DNA from: an uncultured Oscillospiraceae bacterium
GTDB taxonomy: Bacteria; Bacillota; Clostridia; Oscillospirales; Acutalibacteraceae
Length of the DNA: 21,299 bases
NCBI GenBank assembly: GCA_958354085.1
Contig: CATWUX010000026.1
Coordinates: 1 to 21,299 of the forward strand
Reading direction: 5' to 3'
The notes under the pieces were generated by a model that did no database searches, was not told the origin of the DNA, and was given only the letters and a program-made list of their open reading frames with translations. Within the stretch, counting starts at the first letter, position 1. Each line of letters opens with the position of its first letter. Both the position numbers and the translations under genes were made by a program. Below, one piece after another: positions 14,183 through 21,299 of the stretch.

Positions 14183-14788
14183 ATGAAAAAGAGAATTGCC
14201 CTAATTGGCATGGCGGTTGTTTTCGCCGCCTGTATTCTCGTGGGCGGCACCTTTGCATGGTTTACCGACAGGCAGGAAGTGACCAATGTCGTGACCATGG
14301 GCAATGTCTCCGTCGTGCTGAACGACATCTATGAGGGCCATACCGTGGCGCTGCCCAGCAAAACGGTCAGCAAGATCGTTTCGGTTACCAATGACGGCGA
14401 ACAGCCCGCTTATGTCCGCATCCAGCTGAAAAAATACTGGTCGGCATACGCCGAGGATGGAAAGCAGCCGGATGGTACGGAAAACCCGGAACTGATCCAT
14501 ATCAATTTCACCAACCCGGAGGATTGGGTGTTGGGTAATGACGGCGCGTATTATTATCAGAAGCCGTTGGAGCCGGACGTGACCACTTCAAACTTGTTTG
14601 AAAGCTTCACGCTGGATGAAAAGATTGACAACCGTTACGATCAGCTGCAGGGAAATATTGAGGTGTCCGCGCAGGCGGTACAGTCCAAAAATTTTGAAAA
14701 GCAGCTGGATAAGAACGGCGAGGGTCAGATCGTTGGCTGGGGCGATGTACAGGTGGAAGACAACAATATATCGCCTTTTAAAGGTTAA
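14183..14788 (+). CDS. TasA-like protein 3 (SipW-dependent signal)
   Basis: 201 residues after AAGGAG. The signal peptide MKKRIALIGMAVVFAACI ends LVGGTFAWFTDRQ, the most TasA-like of the set, with cleavage expected after GTFA. The mature N-terminus is EVTNVVTMGNVSVVLND. The core has SVTNDGEQPAYVRIQLKKYW, the 'N-x-G ... Y-V-R' pattern of camelysin/TasA proteins. It has neither anchor nor membrane segment after the signal. It diverges more from subunits 1 and 2 than they do from each other, so it may be a minor or adaptor subunit. It lies 15 bases before the sortase-type anchor protein. Confidence 0.83.
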   Translation: MKKRIALIGMAVVFAACILVGGTFAWFTDRQEVTNVVTMGNVSVVLNDIYEGHTVALPSKTVSKIVSVTNDGEQPAYVRIQLKKYWSAYAEDGKQPDGTENPELIHINFTNPEDWVLGNDGAYYYQKPLEPDVTTSNLFESFTLDEKIDNRYDQLQGNIEVSAQAVQSKNFEKQLDKNGEGQIVGWGDVQVEDNNISPFKG

Positions 14789-14803
14789 ATGAGGGCTGAT
14801 AGA

Positions 14804-15601
14804 ATGAAAATGACATTTCATAAACGGTTGACAGCTGGTCTGACAGCCATTCTGATGGCATGCTCTGTCAATGCCTTCGCCGTATGCGCCGATGTGCCTG
14901 TTTCCACAGTCAAATATACCGGCAGTGAATCAGGCGGAAAAGTGGAATTGTCCTCGGATGATTTCTTTGCGGCGAGCAAGGATATGATGCCGGGCGATAC
15001 CAGCCATCAGCAGGTGACGTTTCAGAACCGCGGCAAGGCCGATATCCGCATTTATCTGCGGGCGGAATATGTTGCTCTGGGGGACGAAGCACAGGATGCC
15101 GTTGCCCGAGACATGGTGTTCAATCAGTTGGATATGAAGCTGACCTATCCCACCACGGAAGACGGTCAGGTGGTAACCAAAACGATTTATGAGGGCAAGT
15201 TGTCCGGCGCAGTGGACAAATACGGCGTTTCCCTGACGGATACCGAGCAAAACAGCGGCCGTGGCTATGTGCTGGGCCGCCTGAGCCAAAACGCCAACAT
15301 GGAAATGAACGTGGAGATCACGATTCCGGAGGAACTCGGAAACCTTTATCAAAACGCCGTTGCCAAGGTGAAATGGATATTTATTGTCGAGGATCTGTAC
15401 GATGAAAATATCCCGAACGATGATCCGCCGCTGGATGGGCCGGATACGGGCGTCGAGCAGTCGATGCTGTGGGCAATTGTCGGCACGATTGCCGCGGTTA
15501 GCCTGTTGTTCATGTTGTGGTTGGCGGCGCCATCCAAGAAACGCAAAAAAGCGGTTGCGGATGAGGCAAACAGGCTGTCGGATTCGGATCCGCAGGTATA
15601 A
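14804..15601 (+). CDS. TasA-like cell-wall-anchored protein with GPDTG sorting signal
   Basis: 265 residues. Of three possible ATGs (14789, 14804, 14810), 14804 lies 8 bases after GAGGG and is chosen. A normal signal peptide ends near NAFA or VCA (residue 26 or 29), not of SipW type. The mature domain shows MMPGDTSHQQVTFQNRG (61-77), then IRIYLRAEY (81-89), the fold signature of TasA-like proteins. The C-terminus is a sortase-type signal: acidic and Pro-rich linker, GPDTG (212-216), membrane segment 221-242 and KKRKK (245-249). The tail after that is unusually long and acidic (about 16 residues). It is probably the wall anchor of the fibre. No sortase is in the window. Confidence 0.82.
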   Translation: MKMTFHKRLTAGLTAILMACSVNAFAVCADVPVSTVKYTGSESGGKVELSSDDFFAASKDMMPGDTSHQQVTFQNRGKADIRIYLRAEYVALGDEAQDAVARDMVFNQLDMKLTYPTTEDGQVVTKTIYEGKLSGAVDKYGVSLTDTEQNSGRGYVLGRLSQNANMEMNVEITIPEELGNLYQNAVAKVKWIFIVEDLYDENIPNDDPPLDGPDTGVEQSMLWAIVGTIAAVSLLFMLWLAAPSKKRKKAVADEANRLSDSDPQV

Positions 15602-15616
15602 TCCATCGTATATAGC

Positions 15617-15651
15617 ACAGGGACATCCGGTTTCGGATGTCCCTGTTTTTT
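15617..15651 (+). terminator. Intrinsic terminator of the surface-fibre operon
   Basis: ACAGGGACATCCG (15617-15629) pairs perfectly with 15634-15646 around a GTTT loop, followed by a T run. It lies 15 bases after the last gene. The convergent gene's stop codon sits in the T run, so the two units end back to back. Confidence 0.95.
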
Positions 15652-16543
15652 AATATATTAAAAAGGGCAGCAGCTGTTGCAGTTGTGTCATCTGTTCCGG
15701 GGCGGGAATATACTCCCGCCCCATTCGCTCGGCGTCGGTGTAGCCCATCGCTGTACGCTTGGCGTTGCCGAACGGATGAAACGGCAGTAGCCGGATGCGC
15801 GAAATCCCCAGCTCCTCCGCCAGCGCCTTTACGGCCAGAATATGTTTCGCGGTATCGTTGACGCCGCGGATAATCGGACAGCGGAGCGTGATAGCGGCTG
15901 CGTTGATTTGCGCCGCCCGCCGCAGATTTTCCCACATCGGGTGCGGATCGGCGCCGGTATTGGCTTGATGCCGGTCCGGATCGGTGTCCTTGATGTCCCA
16001 CAGCAGCCAGTCGCAGGCCGCGCACAGCGGCTCCACATAGTCCGGTGAGAAAAAGCCGCTGGTCTCGACTGCTGTACCGATGCCGCGTTCCCGCGCGCCG
16101 CGCAGAAGCGCCAGCGCAAATTCCGGCTGTGCCAGCGGTTCGCCGCCGGACAGTGTTATCCCGCCTTGCTGTCCGTAAAAGGCAGAATCACGCTGTACCG
16201 TGTCCAGTAGCTGCCGGACGGTCTGCCGCTGTCCGCACCATTCCAGCGCACCGGCCGGGCACACCGTTATACACGCGCCGCAGCCGATGCAAGCGGCGCT
16301 GTCAAATGTGTGGCTGCCGGCAGCCAACCGATGGCATCCATTCGGGCATGCCGCCGCGCACGCGCCGCAGCCGATGCAGAAAGGCGGTGTAAGCTGGATT
16401 TCCGGTTGTCGTTTCCATGTTTCAGGGTTATGGCACCAGCGGCAATGCAGCGGACAGCCCTTGAGGAACACCGTGGTGCGGATTCCCGGCCCGTCGTGTA
16501 CCGAAAACCGCTGGATATTGGTGACAATTCCGCACGTTTCCAT
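15650..16543 (-). CDS. Glycyl radical enzyme activating enzyme (radical SAM)
   Basis: 297 residues from the ATG at 16543 (AGGTG 8 bases upstream; the GTG at 16546 is possible). Radical SAM cluster motif C30-x3-C34-x2-C37 (KGCPLHCRWCHNPE). Two ferredoxin-type 4Fe-4S motifs are inserted at C56/C59/C62/C66 and C85/C88/C91/C95, as in activases of dehydratase-type glycyl radical enzymes. Then TLSGGEPLAQPEF (SAM-binding GGE motif). It installs the radical on the glycine of its partner enzyme, encoded just upstream at 16745-18883. The start overlaps the stop of the remnant frame 16543-16716 (GTGATGG), so translation is probably coupled. The gene ends in the terminator shared with the fibre operon. 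Confidence 0.93.
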   Translation of the reverse strand: METCGIVTNIQRFSVHDGPGIRTTVFLKGCPLHCRWCHNPETWKRQPEIQLTPPFCIGCGACAAACPNGCHRLAAGSHTFDSAACIGCGACITVCPAGALEWCGQRQTVRQLLDTVQRDSAFYGQQGGITLSGGEPLAQPEFALALLRGARERGIGTAVETSGFFSPDYVEPLCAACDWLLWDIKDTDPDRHQANTGADPHPMWENLRRAAQINAAAITLRCPIIRGVNDTAKHILAVKALAEELGISRIRLLPFHPFGNAKRTAMGYTDAERMGREYIPAPEQMTQLQQLLPFLIY

Positions 16544-16716
16544 CACGGCAGCACCTTGACATTCGCGATATTACGCGTAAATTCCGGCGCATACAGCTGC
16601 CAAAGAATCTCTTTTTGACGGTTGATCCCGTAAGCAGCAGCCGTTTCCCCAATATGCCGGGAGGCGCCGATGCCGAAGCGGATTTCCACCGGATTATAAT
16701 ACGTAAAATTTGTCAT
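16543..16716 (-). pseudogene. Remnant resembling the N-terminus of an iron-containing alcohol dehydrogenase
   Basis: A 57-residue frame with a good AAGGA site, between the glycyl radical enzyme (28 bases away) and its activase (overlapping). Residues 1-30, TNFTYYNPVEIRFGIGASRH and onward, match how iron-containing alcohol dehydrogenases (about 380 residues) start. The last 27 residues (INRQKEILWQLYAPEFTRNI ...) do not look like the following part of that family. An internal deletion joining two gene pieces is the simplest reading. The frame is intact and keeps translational coupling to the activase, so a small conserved protein cannot be excluded. Confidence 0.5.
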
Positions 16717-16744
16717 ATTATTGTCCTTCCTTAATGTGCGGCGG

Positions 16745-18883
16745 TCAGCCCGGCTGCGCGCTGCGTTCAATAATCATTTGCTGCCATTCGCGGCTGAGCG
16801 TGATAAAGCGTGCCGACCAGCCGGAAATGCGCACGGTCAGATTGGGATATTGCTCCGGATGCTGCTGCGCTTCCAGCAGAACGGCGTTGTCCATGACGTC
16901 GGTCTGCATAAAGAACCCGCCGAGCTGCAAAAAGCCGGACAGCAGCCCTTCCAACGCGTCCAGTCCCTCCTCGCCCTCGACGGCGGTCGGCTCCAGCTTA
17001 ATATCCAGCGCCGTGCCGCAGGTCAGGCGGGACAGGTCGGTTTTGCAGTGCGATCGAATAATGGCGGTCGCGCCGGTTTTATCCGTCCCCGGCGTCGGGT
17101 TGAGGTTGCCGGACAAAATGGTTTTTGCATGGCTGCCGAACGGGGTAGCGAATCGTCCGGGGCTCCAGTCGATCTGCCGGCCGAAGGTGCTGATTCCGGG
17201 CGGACGCAGGATGCCGTTGCGCTGCGGTACGGCGCGTACCGTCTCTATGAAATGGTTGGCAATTTCCGCGACCAGCGCGTCCGCTTCGTCGTTGTCGTTG
17301 CCGTAATACACATACTGTCTGGCGGCGTAGAGACGCAGCTCCTCTGCGCCGGCCCAATCGTTTTGCAGCAGCCGCATCAGCGTGGGAAAATCCACCTTTT
17401 GTTCATCAAATACCAGCTTTTTGATTGCGAGCAGCGCGTTGCCCACATCGGGGATTGCTCCCATGTGCGGCGAGCATACCCGATAGCGTGCGCCGCCGTT
17501 CAGATAATCCCGCGCATGCTCGATGCAGCCTTCGGTCAGCAAGGCGATGACGGAAGAGGGCGTTTCATCGCTGGAAAACGTGTCGGTTTTTTTCTGGAAA
17601 TCGTGGATGCAGGCGTCCATCGCGCGGAAATACGCAGTTTTCAGCTCTTCAAAGGAGGTATAGACCATGGGTTCCGGTTTCTGTAAGCCCAGAATCTCCC
17701 GTTCCAAAATCCCATAAGCGTCCATCGGCGTATAGGCAAAATGCGTTTCTCCGGGAATCTGTACCTCCCAGCAGCCGTCGTTGGCATAGCGGCGCGCCTG
17801 CTCCGGCGTGTAGCCGAATTCTTCCAGGCTGCCGCGCACCAGATTCTCGTTATACACGGCGACCACGCCGCCGCCGTGCCGCTGCACCGCGGCAATTTTG
17901 CGCGTCAGCCATGCGGGCGCATCGGGCAAAAGCCGCACCGCGATCGGGAAATCGCCGATCGGAAATTCTTCTACAATATCCAATACCAGCCGCGTGACTT
18001 CATTTATCAACGGCCGGCCGTCGTCATCGACGCCGGCCAGAACCAGATTTTGATAATACTGCCCGTCGCCGCTGACCGTGTCGCACAGCGTGATCCATTC
18101 GCAGCCGCGGATAAAAAAGTGTGCCAGCAGTTCGCGCGCTTCGTCTAATGTGATGGCGCCGCTGCGCAGATCGCTTTCCAGAAAACCGCCCAGCATCTTG
18201 TCGATACGTCCGATGCCCGGCCAGTTGCCGCACAGCCGGCAGAAAGCGAATGAAAACCACAGCGCCTGTACGGCTTCCCGAAAGTGCCGCGGCGCACGAA
18301 ACGGCACCTCTTTCAAGTTGTCGTACAGCACACGGTAATGCTGTGCCAGAGCCGGTGTTTCCGCCGCTGCGATACGCTGCTCCAACAGCTGCAGATAGCG
18401 TGTGTGCCAGATGCGGATTGCACGGCATACGTTTTGCAGAGAGCCAAGAAAGGCGCGTTCCTCCGCTGTTTCCGCCGTTTCCATACGGCGGTCGATACGC
18501 GCGGCATAGTCATCCAGACCGCGTTCCAGCAGGCGGTCGAAGCCGGGTGTCACATGGCTGACGCTGGTTTGTACCAGTTCGCCCTGAAACCGCGCCGGCA
18601 CCATATGCCACGTCGCGTTGGATAATGAGGCGCTGCCGACCAAAAGTTCCGTGTCCCGCAGGATCAGCGGTGCCTCCTGCGCAATTTTCAGGATCATTGC
18701 ATCGTATTTTTGCCGCGGGTTCATTTCAGCGAAGCCAGGCACTTCTTCCATGTGCACGCAAGGGGATTGCAGCAGCGCCTGCCCGTGCTTGCCGTGCAGT
18801 GCGTCCGCTGCCAGCTGCCGCGTCGCTTCGCTGCACCGGATCGGGCGTGTGCCGGGAAATGTAGAATAAAAAATCTCCGCCAT
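16745..18883 (-). CDS. Glycyl radical enzyme of unknown substrate (GCxE dehydratase/lyase type)
   Basis: 712 residues, shorter than the usual 780-850. The thiyl-radical cysteine is Cys371 in NDGCWEVQ with Glu373, the Cys-x-Glu layout of dehydratases and C-N lyases rather than pyruvate formate-lyase. The glycyl radical site is Gly688 in RISGWSARF, with Trp where the family normally has Tyr. Other family marks include SGDGQYYQNLVLAG (271-284), LNGGARYRVCSPHMGAIPDV (461-480) and NPTPGTDKTGATAII (595-609). The start follows GGAGTGAG. The activase lies downstream in the same unit and an AraC regulator is divergent. The product class cannot be told; no microcompartment genes or transporter are seen nearby. 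Confidence 0.92.
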   Translation of the reverse strand: MAEIFYSTFPGTRPIRCSEATRQLAADALHGKHGQALLQSPCVHMEEVPGFAEMNPRQKYDAMILKIAQEAPLILRDTELLVGSASLSNATWHMVPARFQGELVQTSVSHVTPGFDRLLERGLDDYAARIDRRMETAETAEERAFLGSLQNVCRAIRIWHTRYLQLLEQRIAAAETPALAQHYRVLYDNLKEVPFRAPRHFREAVQALWFSFAFCRLCGNWPGIGRIDKMLGGFLESDLRSGAITLDEARELLAHFFIRGCEWITLCDTVSGDGQYYQNLVLAGVDDDGRPLINEVTRLVLDIVEEFPIGDFPIAVRLLPDAPAWLTRKIAAVQRHGGGVVAVYNENLVRGSLEEFGYTPEQARRYANDGCWEVQIPGETHFAYTPMDAYGILEREILGLQKPEPMVYTSFEELKTAYFRAMDACIHDFQKKTDTFSSDETPSSVIALLTEGCIEHARDYLNGGARYRVCSPHMGAIPDVGNALLAIKKLVFDEQKVDFPTLMRLLQNDWAGAEELRLYAARQYVYYGNDNDEADALVAEIANHFIETVRAVPQRNGILRPPGISTFGRQIDWSPGRFATPFGSHAKTILSGNLNPTPGTDKTGATAIIRSHCKTDLSRLTCGTALDIKLEPTAVEGEEGLDALEGLLSGFLQLGGFFMQTDVMDNAVLLEAQQHPEQYPNLTVRISGWSARFITLSREWQQMIIERSAQPG

Positions 18884-18918
18884 TTTGTCTCACTCCTTAT
18901 TGGCCTGTTCTGCTTTTT

Positions 18919-18924
18919 ATTATA
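18919..18924 (-). promoter_or_regulatory. -10 element for the glycyl radical operon, weak -35
   Basis: TATAAT on the minus strand, 35 bases before the start codon. No recognisable -35 lies 16-18 bases upstream (ATAGCC there), which is what an activator-dependent promoter often looks like. The AraC-type gene starts on the other side. Confidence 0.5.
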
Positions 18925-18946
18925 CGGAACGGGCGGAAAAAGGCTA

Positions 18947-18975
18947 TGGACAATTGCGGAGATTTTATGTATAAT
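18947..18975 (+). promoter_or_regulatory. Promoter of the AraC-type regulator
   Basis: TGGACA (18947-18952), exact 17-base spacer, TATAAT (18970-18975). It lies downstream of the upstream in-frame ATG at 18946, which decides the start of the regulator at 19003. Confidence 0.75.
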
Positions 18976-19002
18976 TTTAACACGAGAGGACGGTGGGAGA
19001 AG

Positions 19003-19893
19003 ATGGACGTGGCAATCACCTATTTGCAGGCAAACGACGGCACCTGTACGTCGGAGGGAGAGCGGCATGTAAAAAGCCTGCCCTGTTTATCGGTGGTGAT
19101 GGCGGTGACCGGACGGTACAGCATTGCGCTGGACGGCGGCGAGCCGCAGGAGATCTCGGCCGGTCATGCTTTCATCGCGCCCGCCGGCGTAATGCAGGAT
19201 ATCGTACACCACGTGGATCCGGCGGTGGGATATATGCGCATGAAGTGGCTGTTCCTGCAGGCGCAGTTTCAGTCGCTGTATACGCAGGACGATCGTTTTT
19301 CTTTTCCTCTATGTCTCCCGGAGGCCTATTGTGCCGAGATGTCGGGTTATATCGACGCGCTGTTGACCGAGGACGAGACACCGGCAGGTGTCTGTCGGCG
19401 GCAGGCGATCGGTTTTTCCGTTTTGTCTTTGCTGCTGCAAACAGCAACGCCTAAGCCGCCGGTTGTCGGTTCGGTTGACCCGGCGATCGCGTATCTGCGC
19501 GCACATTATGCCGAAAAGCTGCCGGTTGCGCTGCTGGCCGCGCAATGCGGATTGTCGCCGTCGGCGTTTTTGCGGCATTTCAAGCAGGAGACCGGCGCAA
19601 CGCCGTCGTCGTTCTTGATGAATTACCGGTTGAACACCGCCGCGATACAGCTGGAAAACAGCGAAGCCGATGTACAGACCATCGCGGAGCGCACCGGATT
19701 TTATGACCAGTTTTATTTTTCACGCTGTTTTCGCAAGAAGTACGGTGTGCCGCCTCTGCAATATCGCCGCCAGACACAATATGCGGCGGCAAACAACGGA
19801 CATGCAGGCGGTGGAGAGTGCGGCGGACAAGATGGGAAAATGGCTTCATGCCGCCGGCGGCGCAAAGATAGAGCAGCGGAAGAAAATTGGTGA
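19003..19893 (+). CDS. AraC-family transcriptional regulator
   Basis: 296 residues from the ATG at 19003 (GGGAGA just upstream). Residues 1-145 form a cupin-type sensor domain (ALDGGEPQEISAGHAFIAPA). Residues 158-256 are the double helix-turn-helix domain: AIAYLRAHYAEKLPVALLAA, LSPSAFLRHFKQETGATPSS, then IAERTGFYDQFYFSRCFRKK and YGVPP. The family normally ends here. The last 40 residues (257-296, QTQYAAANNGHAGGGECGGQ and a CRRRRKDR tail) have no family likeness and run antisense through the convergent membrane-protein gene. Divergent by 119 bases from the glycyl radical operon, which it most likely activates in response to that enzyme's substrate. Confidence 0.9.
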   Translation: MDVAITYLQANDGTCTSEGERHVKSLPCLSVVMAVTGRYSIALDGGEPQEISAGHAFIAPAGVMQDIVHHVDPAVGYMRMKWLFLQAQFQSLYTQDDRFSFPLCLPEAYCAEMSGYIDALLTEDETPAGVCRRQAIGFSVLSLLLQTATPKPPVVGSVDPAIAYLRAHYAEKLPVALLAAQCGLSPSAFLRHFKQETGATPSSFLMNYRLNTAAIQLENSEADVQTIAERTGFYDQFYFSRCFRKKYGVPPLQYRRQTQYAAANNGHAGGGECGGQDGKMASCRRRRKDRAAEENW

Positions 19894-21299
19894 TATAGCG
19901 GCTGTTGATCTCCCACAGCATCAAAAATAACCATAGACCGAACAAGGCGACCTGTGCGGCAAAGACGGCACACGGCCGCCCGTTTTTGCCGTGCAGCCGG
20001 AGACTCAGCAGAAGCAAAAGAAGTACGACGCTCCACACGCCGTTGCACAGCGACTGGTACAGCGGGTGATACGCCCCCTTATACAAAAGGAAACGGTGCA
20101 GGATGTTCGGCGTCAGAGGTGTGTCATCCAGGAAATCCGACAAAGCAAAAGTGCCGTCGCTGAACGCGCGCACGCTTTTGCGGATCGGCAGTGTCAGAGC
20201 GCCGCCGATGCCCTGCTCTTGCAGGCCGGCGAGCACCTGCTCGCGCAAAGCCGCGTCCCGCGCGGCCGGATCCCGGATGCTGCGTCCCAGCTGAAAAATC
20301 GCGTGATTGTACGTGCCTTCTCCCTGCACCGCCAGTGCCAGCCAGTAAGACAGCGGCATACTTTCCTGCGCCGCAGCGGAGGAGGTTTGCTGATGCGCCG
20401 CCGTATAGGCGCGAAACCCGGCAAACAGCAGCGGAATCAGGCAAAGGGCGGCGCCTGCCAGCGCCATGGCCCGCCGCCAGCGCTTTTCGCACAGTAGCGC
20501 AATCAGAATGGCGATCAGGATGATGAGCACCGTGGCTTTGAGCAGCGCACCGAGCGCGGCGAGAATTCCCATGCCGGCATAATACAGCGCCAGCCGGATC
20601 CGCCGTGTTTCGGCGCGGGAACAAACATAGAGATAAAAAACGGCGGCAGGAAAGATCATGGACAGCGTATCCGTGTAAAAGACCGGCGCCATGAACCAAA
20701 ACGGCGGGCTGAGAGCAAACAGCAGGCAGGCTGTTATCGCTGTGGGCGCACCCCACAGGCGGCGGCAGCTCAAGGCGGTCAGCACCATGGACAACACGAC
20801 CAGCACCGCGTTTGCCGCCATCGCCACGCCGAACCAGTCGGTGATGCCCAGCGCAGCCGCCGGCCGGAACAGAAGCGTCAGGAACACCACCCCGCCGAGG
20901 TTGTTGGGAAAGATGGCGAAATAGTCAGCATGGCAGGTGGAGGAGGCATAGATGCCGAACGAACCGGTTTCCAGCCATTCCAGCGCGCCCTGATACAGCG
21001 CCTCCAAATCAAAGGCCGGTTGGAATCGCAGGTGCGCGCCCAGTGCCAGCTGCGCCGTCAGCATCAGCAGGGAAAACAGCAGCAGGAGCACGCCGAAGCG
21101 GCGCTCCAGAAAGTCGGAAACGCGGGAAAGCCGGCGGTAAGCCAGAAATAAAACAACACCTGTGCCGAGAAAAACGGCACAGGTGAGCAGCGGAAAATGC
21201 GCATAGGGATAGGGGATGAGGACAGCCGCCGCGGCTACCGGGACGAACACGAGCAGAAACGCACCGGCGAAAAGGGCGCAAAGCGTACCGATAAAGCCG
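19580..21299 (-). CDS. Multi-pass membrane protein, possible GT-C glycosyltransferase (5' end outside window)
   Basis: The minus-strand frame is open to the window edge; a GTG at 21250 is in frame, but the residues before it (FIGTLCALFAGAFLLV) are membrane-like, so the true start is beyond 21299. About 572 residues are visible with some ten hydrophobic segments. The first outer loop has QPAFDLEALYQGALEWLE (an acidic DLE after the first helices), then ADYFAIFPNNLGG, which resembles PMT/GT39-like GT-C glycosyltransferases acting at the membrane on lipid-linked sugars. Membrane-like sequence ends near ITNFLPLLYLCAAGG (about 19840). The remaining ~85 residues are basic, Cys/Arg-rich and antisense to the AraC gene, so the native 3' end may be lost. 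Confidence 0.7.
   Translation of the reverse strand, partial: GFIGTLCALFAGAFLLVFVPVAAAAVLIPYPYAHFPLLTCAVFLGTGVVLFLAYRRLSRVSDFLERRFGVLLLLFSLLMLTAQLALGAHLRFQPAFDLEALYQGALEWLETGSFGIYASSTCHADYFAIFPNNLGGVVFLTLLFRPAAALGITDWFGVAMAANAVLVVLSMVLTALSCRRLWGAPTAITACLLFALSPPFWFMAPVFYTDTLSMIFPAAVFYLYVCSRAETRRIRLALYYAGMGILAALGALLKATVLIILIAILIALLCEKRWRRAMALAGAALCLIPLLFAGFRAYTAAHQQTSSAAAQESMPLSYWLALAVQGEGTYNHAIFQLGRSIRDPAARDAALREQVLAGLQEQGIGGALTLPIRKSVRAFSDGTFALSDFLDDTPLTPNILHRFLLYKGAYHPLYQSLCNGVWSVVLLLLLLSLRLHGKNGRPCAVFAAQVALFGLWLFLMLWEINSRYITNFLPLLYLCAAGGMKPFSHLVRRTLHRLHVRCLPPHIVSGGDIAEAAHRTSCENSVKNKTGHKIRCAPRWSVHRLRCFPAVSRRCSTGNSSRTTTALRRSPA

Noticed and set aside
16721..17686. 321-residue plus-strand open frame
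   Set aside because: Antisense to the glycyl radical enzyme and without a plausible ribosome site or domain.
1..21299. CRISPR array, insertion sequence or prophage genes
   Set aside because: No regularly spaced repeats, no transposase or integrase motif and no phage genes were seen on either strand.

Overview
The window looks like chromosomal DNA of an endospore-forming, anaerobic Gram-positive bacterium of the class Clostridia; a moderately GC-rich gut Oscillospirales-type organism is my best guess. The reasons are the sporulation genes yqfC, yqfD and ylbJ next to phoH, strong GGAGG ribosome sites, a glycyl radical enzyme (an oxygen-sensitive type), a SipW-type signal peptidase and a sortase-like anchor. 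The genus cannot be fixed from the sequence alone.

Layout. Bases 1-2005 (minus) hold the start of phoH, then yqfD and yqfC. From 2142 (plus) come ylbJ and a small four-cysteine protein. Bases 3612-4112 carry no convincing gene. They form an AT-rich stretch of repeats and hairpins that may include a small RNA, followed by the terminator of a tRNA-Tyr on the minus strand (4113-4197). Bases 4484-8055 (plus) hold asparagine synthetase asnB and a conserved-looking membrane protein of unknown role, closed by a strong terminator.

The centrepiece is 8180-15651. Two near-identical 41-base promoter-like elements precede a seven-gene operon: a large secreted VWA adhesin with a Cna-B-like end, a small SipW-dependent protein, a SipW-type signal peptidase, three more TasA-like proteins with SipW-type signals, and a TasA-like protein with a GPDTG cell-wall sorting signal. 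The operon ends at a textbook terminator. I infer a dedicated surface-fibre system: the peptidase matures the subunits, the GPDTG protein anchors them, and the VWA protein provides adhesion. No sortase lies in the window.

Convergent to it (15650-18883, minus) is a glycyl radical cluster: a GCxE-type glycyl radical enzyme of unknown substrate, a 57-codon remnant that starts like an iron-containing alcohol dehydrogenase, and the activating radical SAM enzyme. An AraC-family regulator (19003-19893) is divergent from it and probably controls it. The window closes with a partial multi-pass membrane protein, possibly a GT-C glycosyltransferase. Its 3' end overlaps the araC-type gene by 314 bases, which suggests that a boundary has been deleted.
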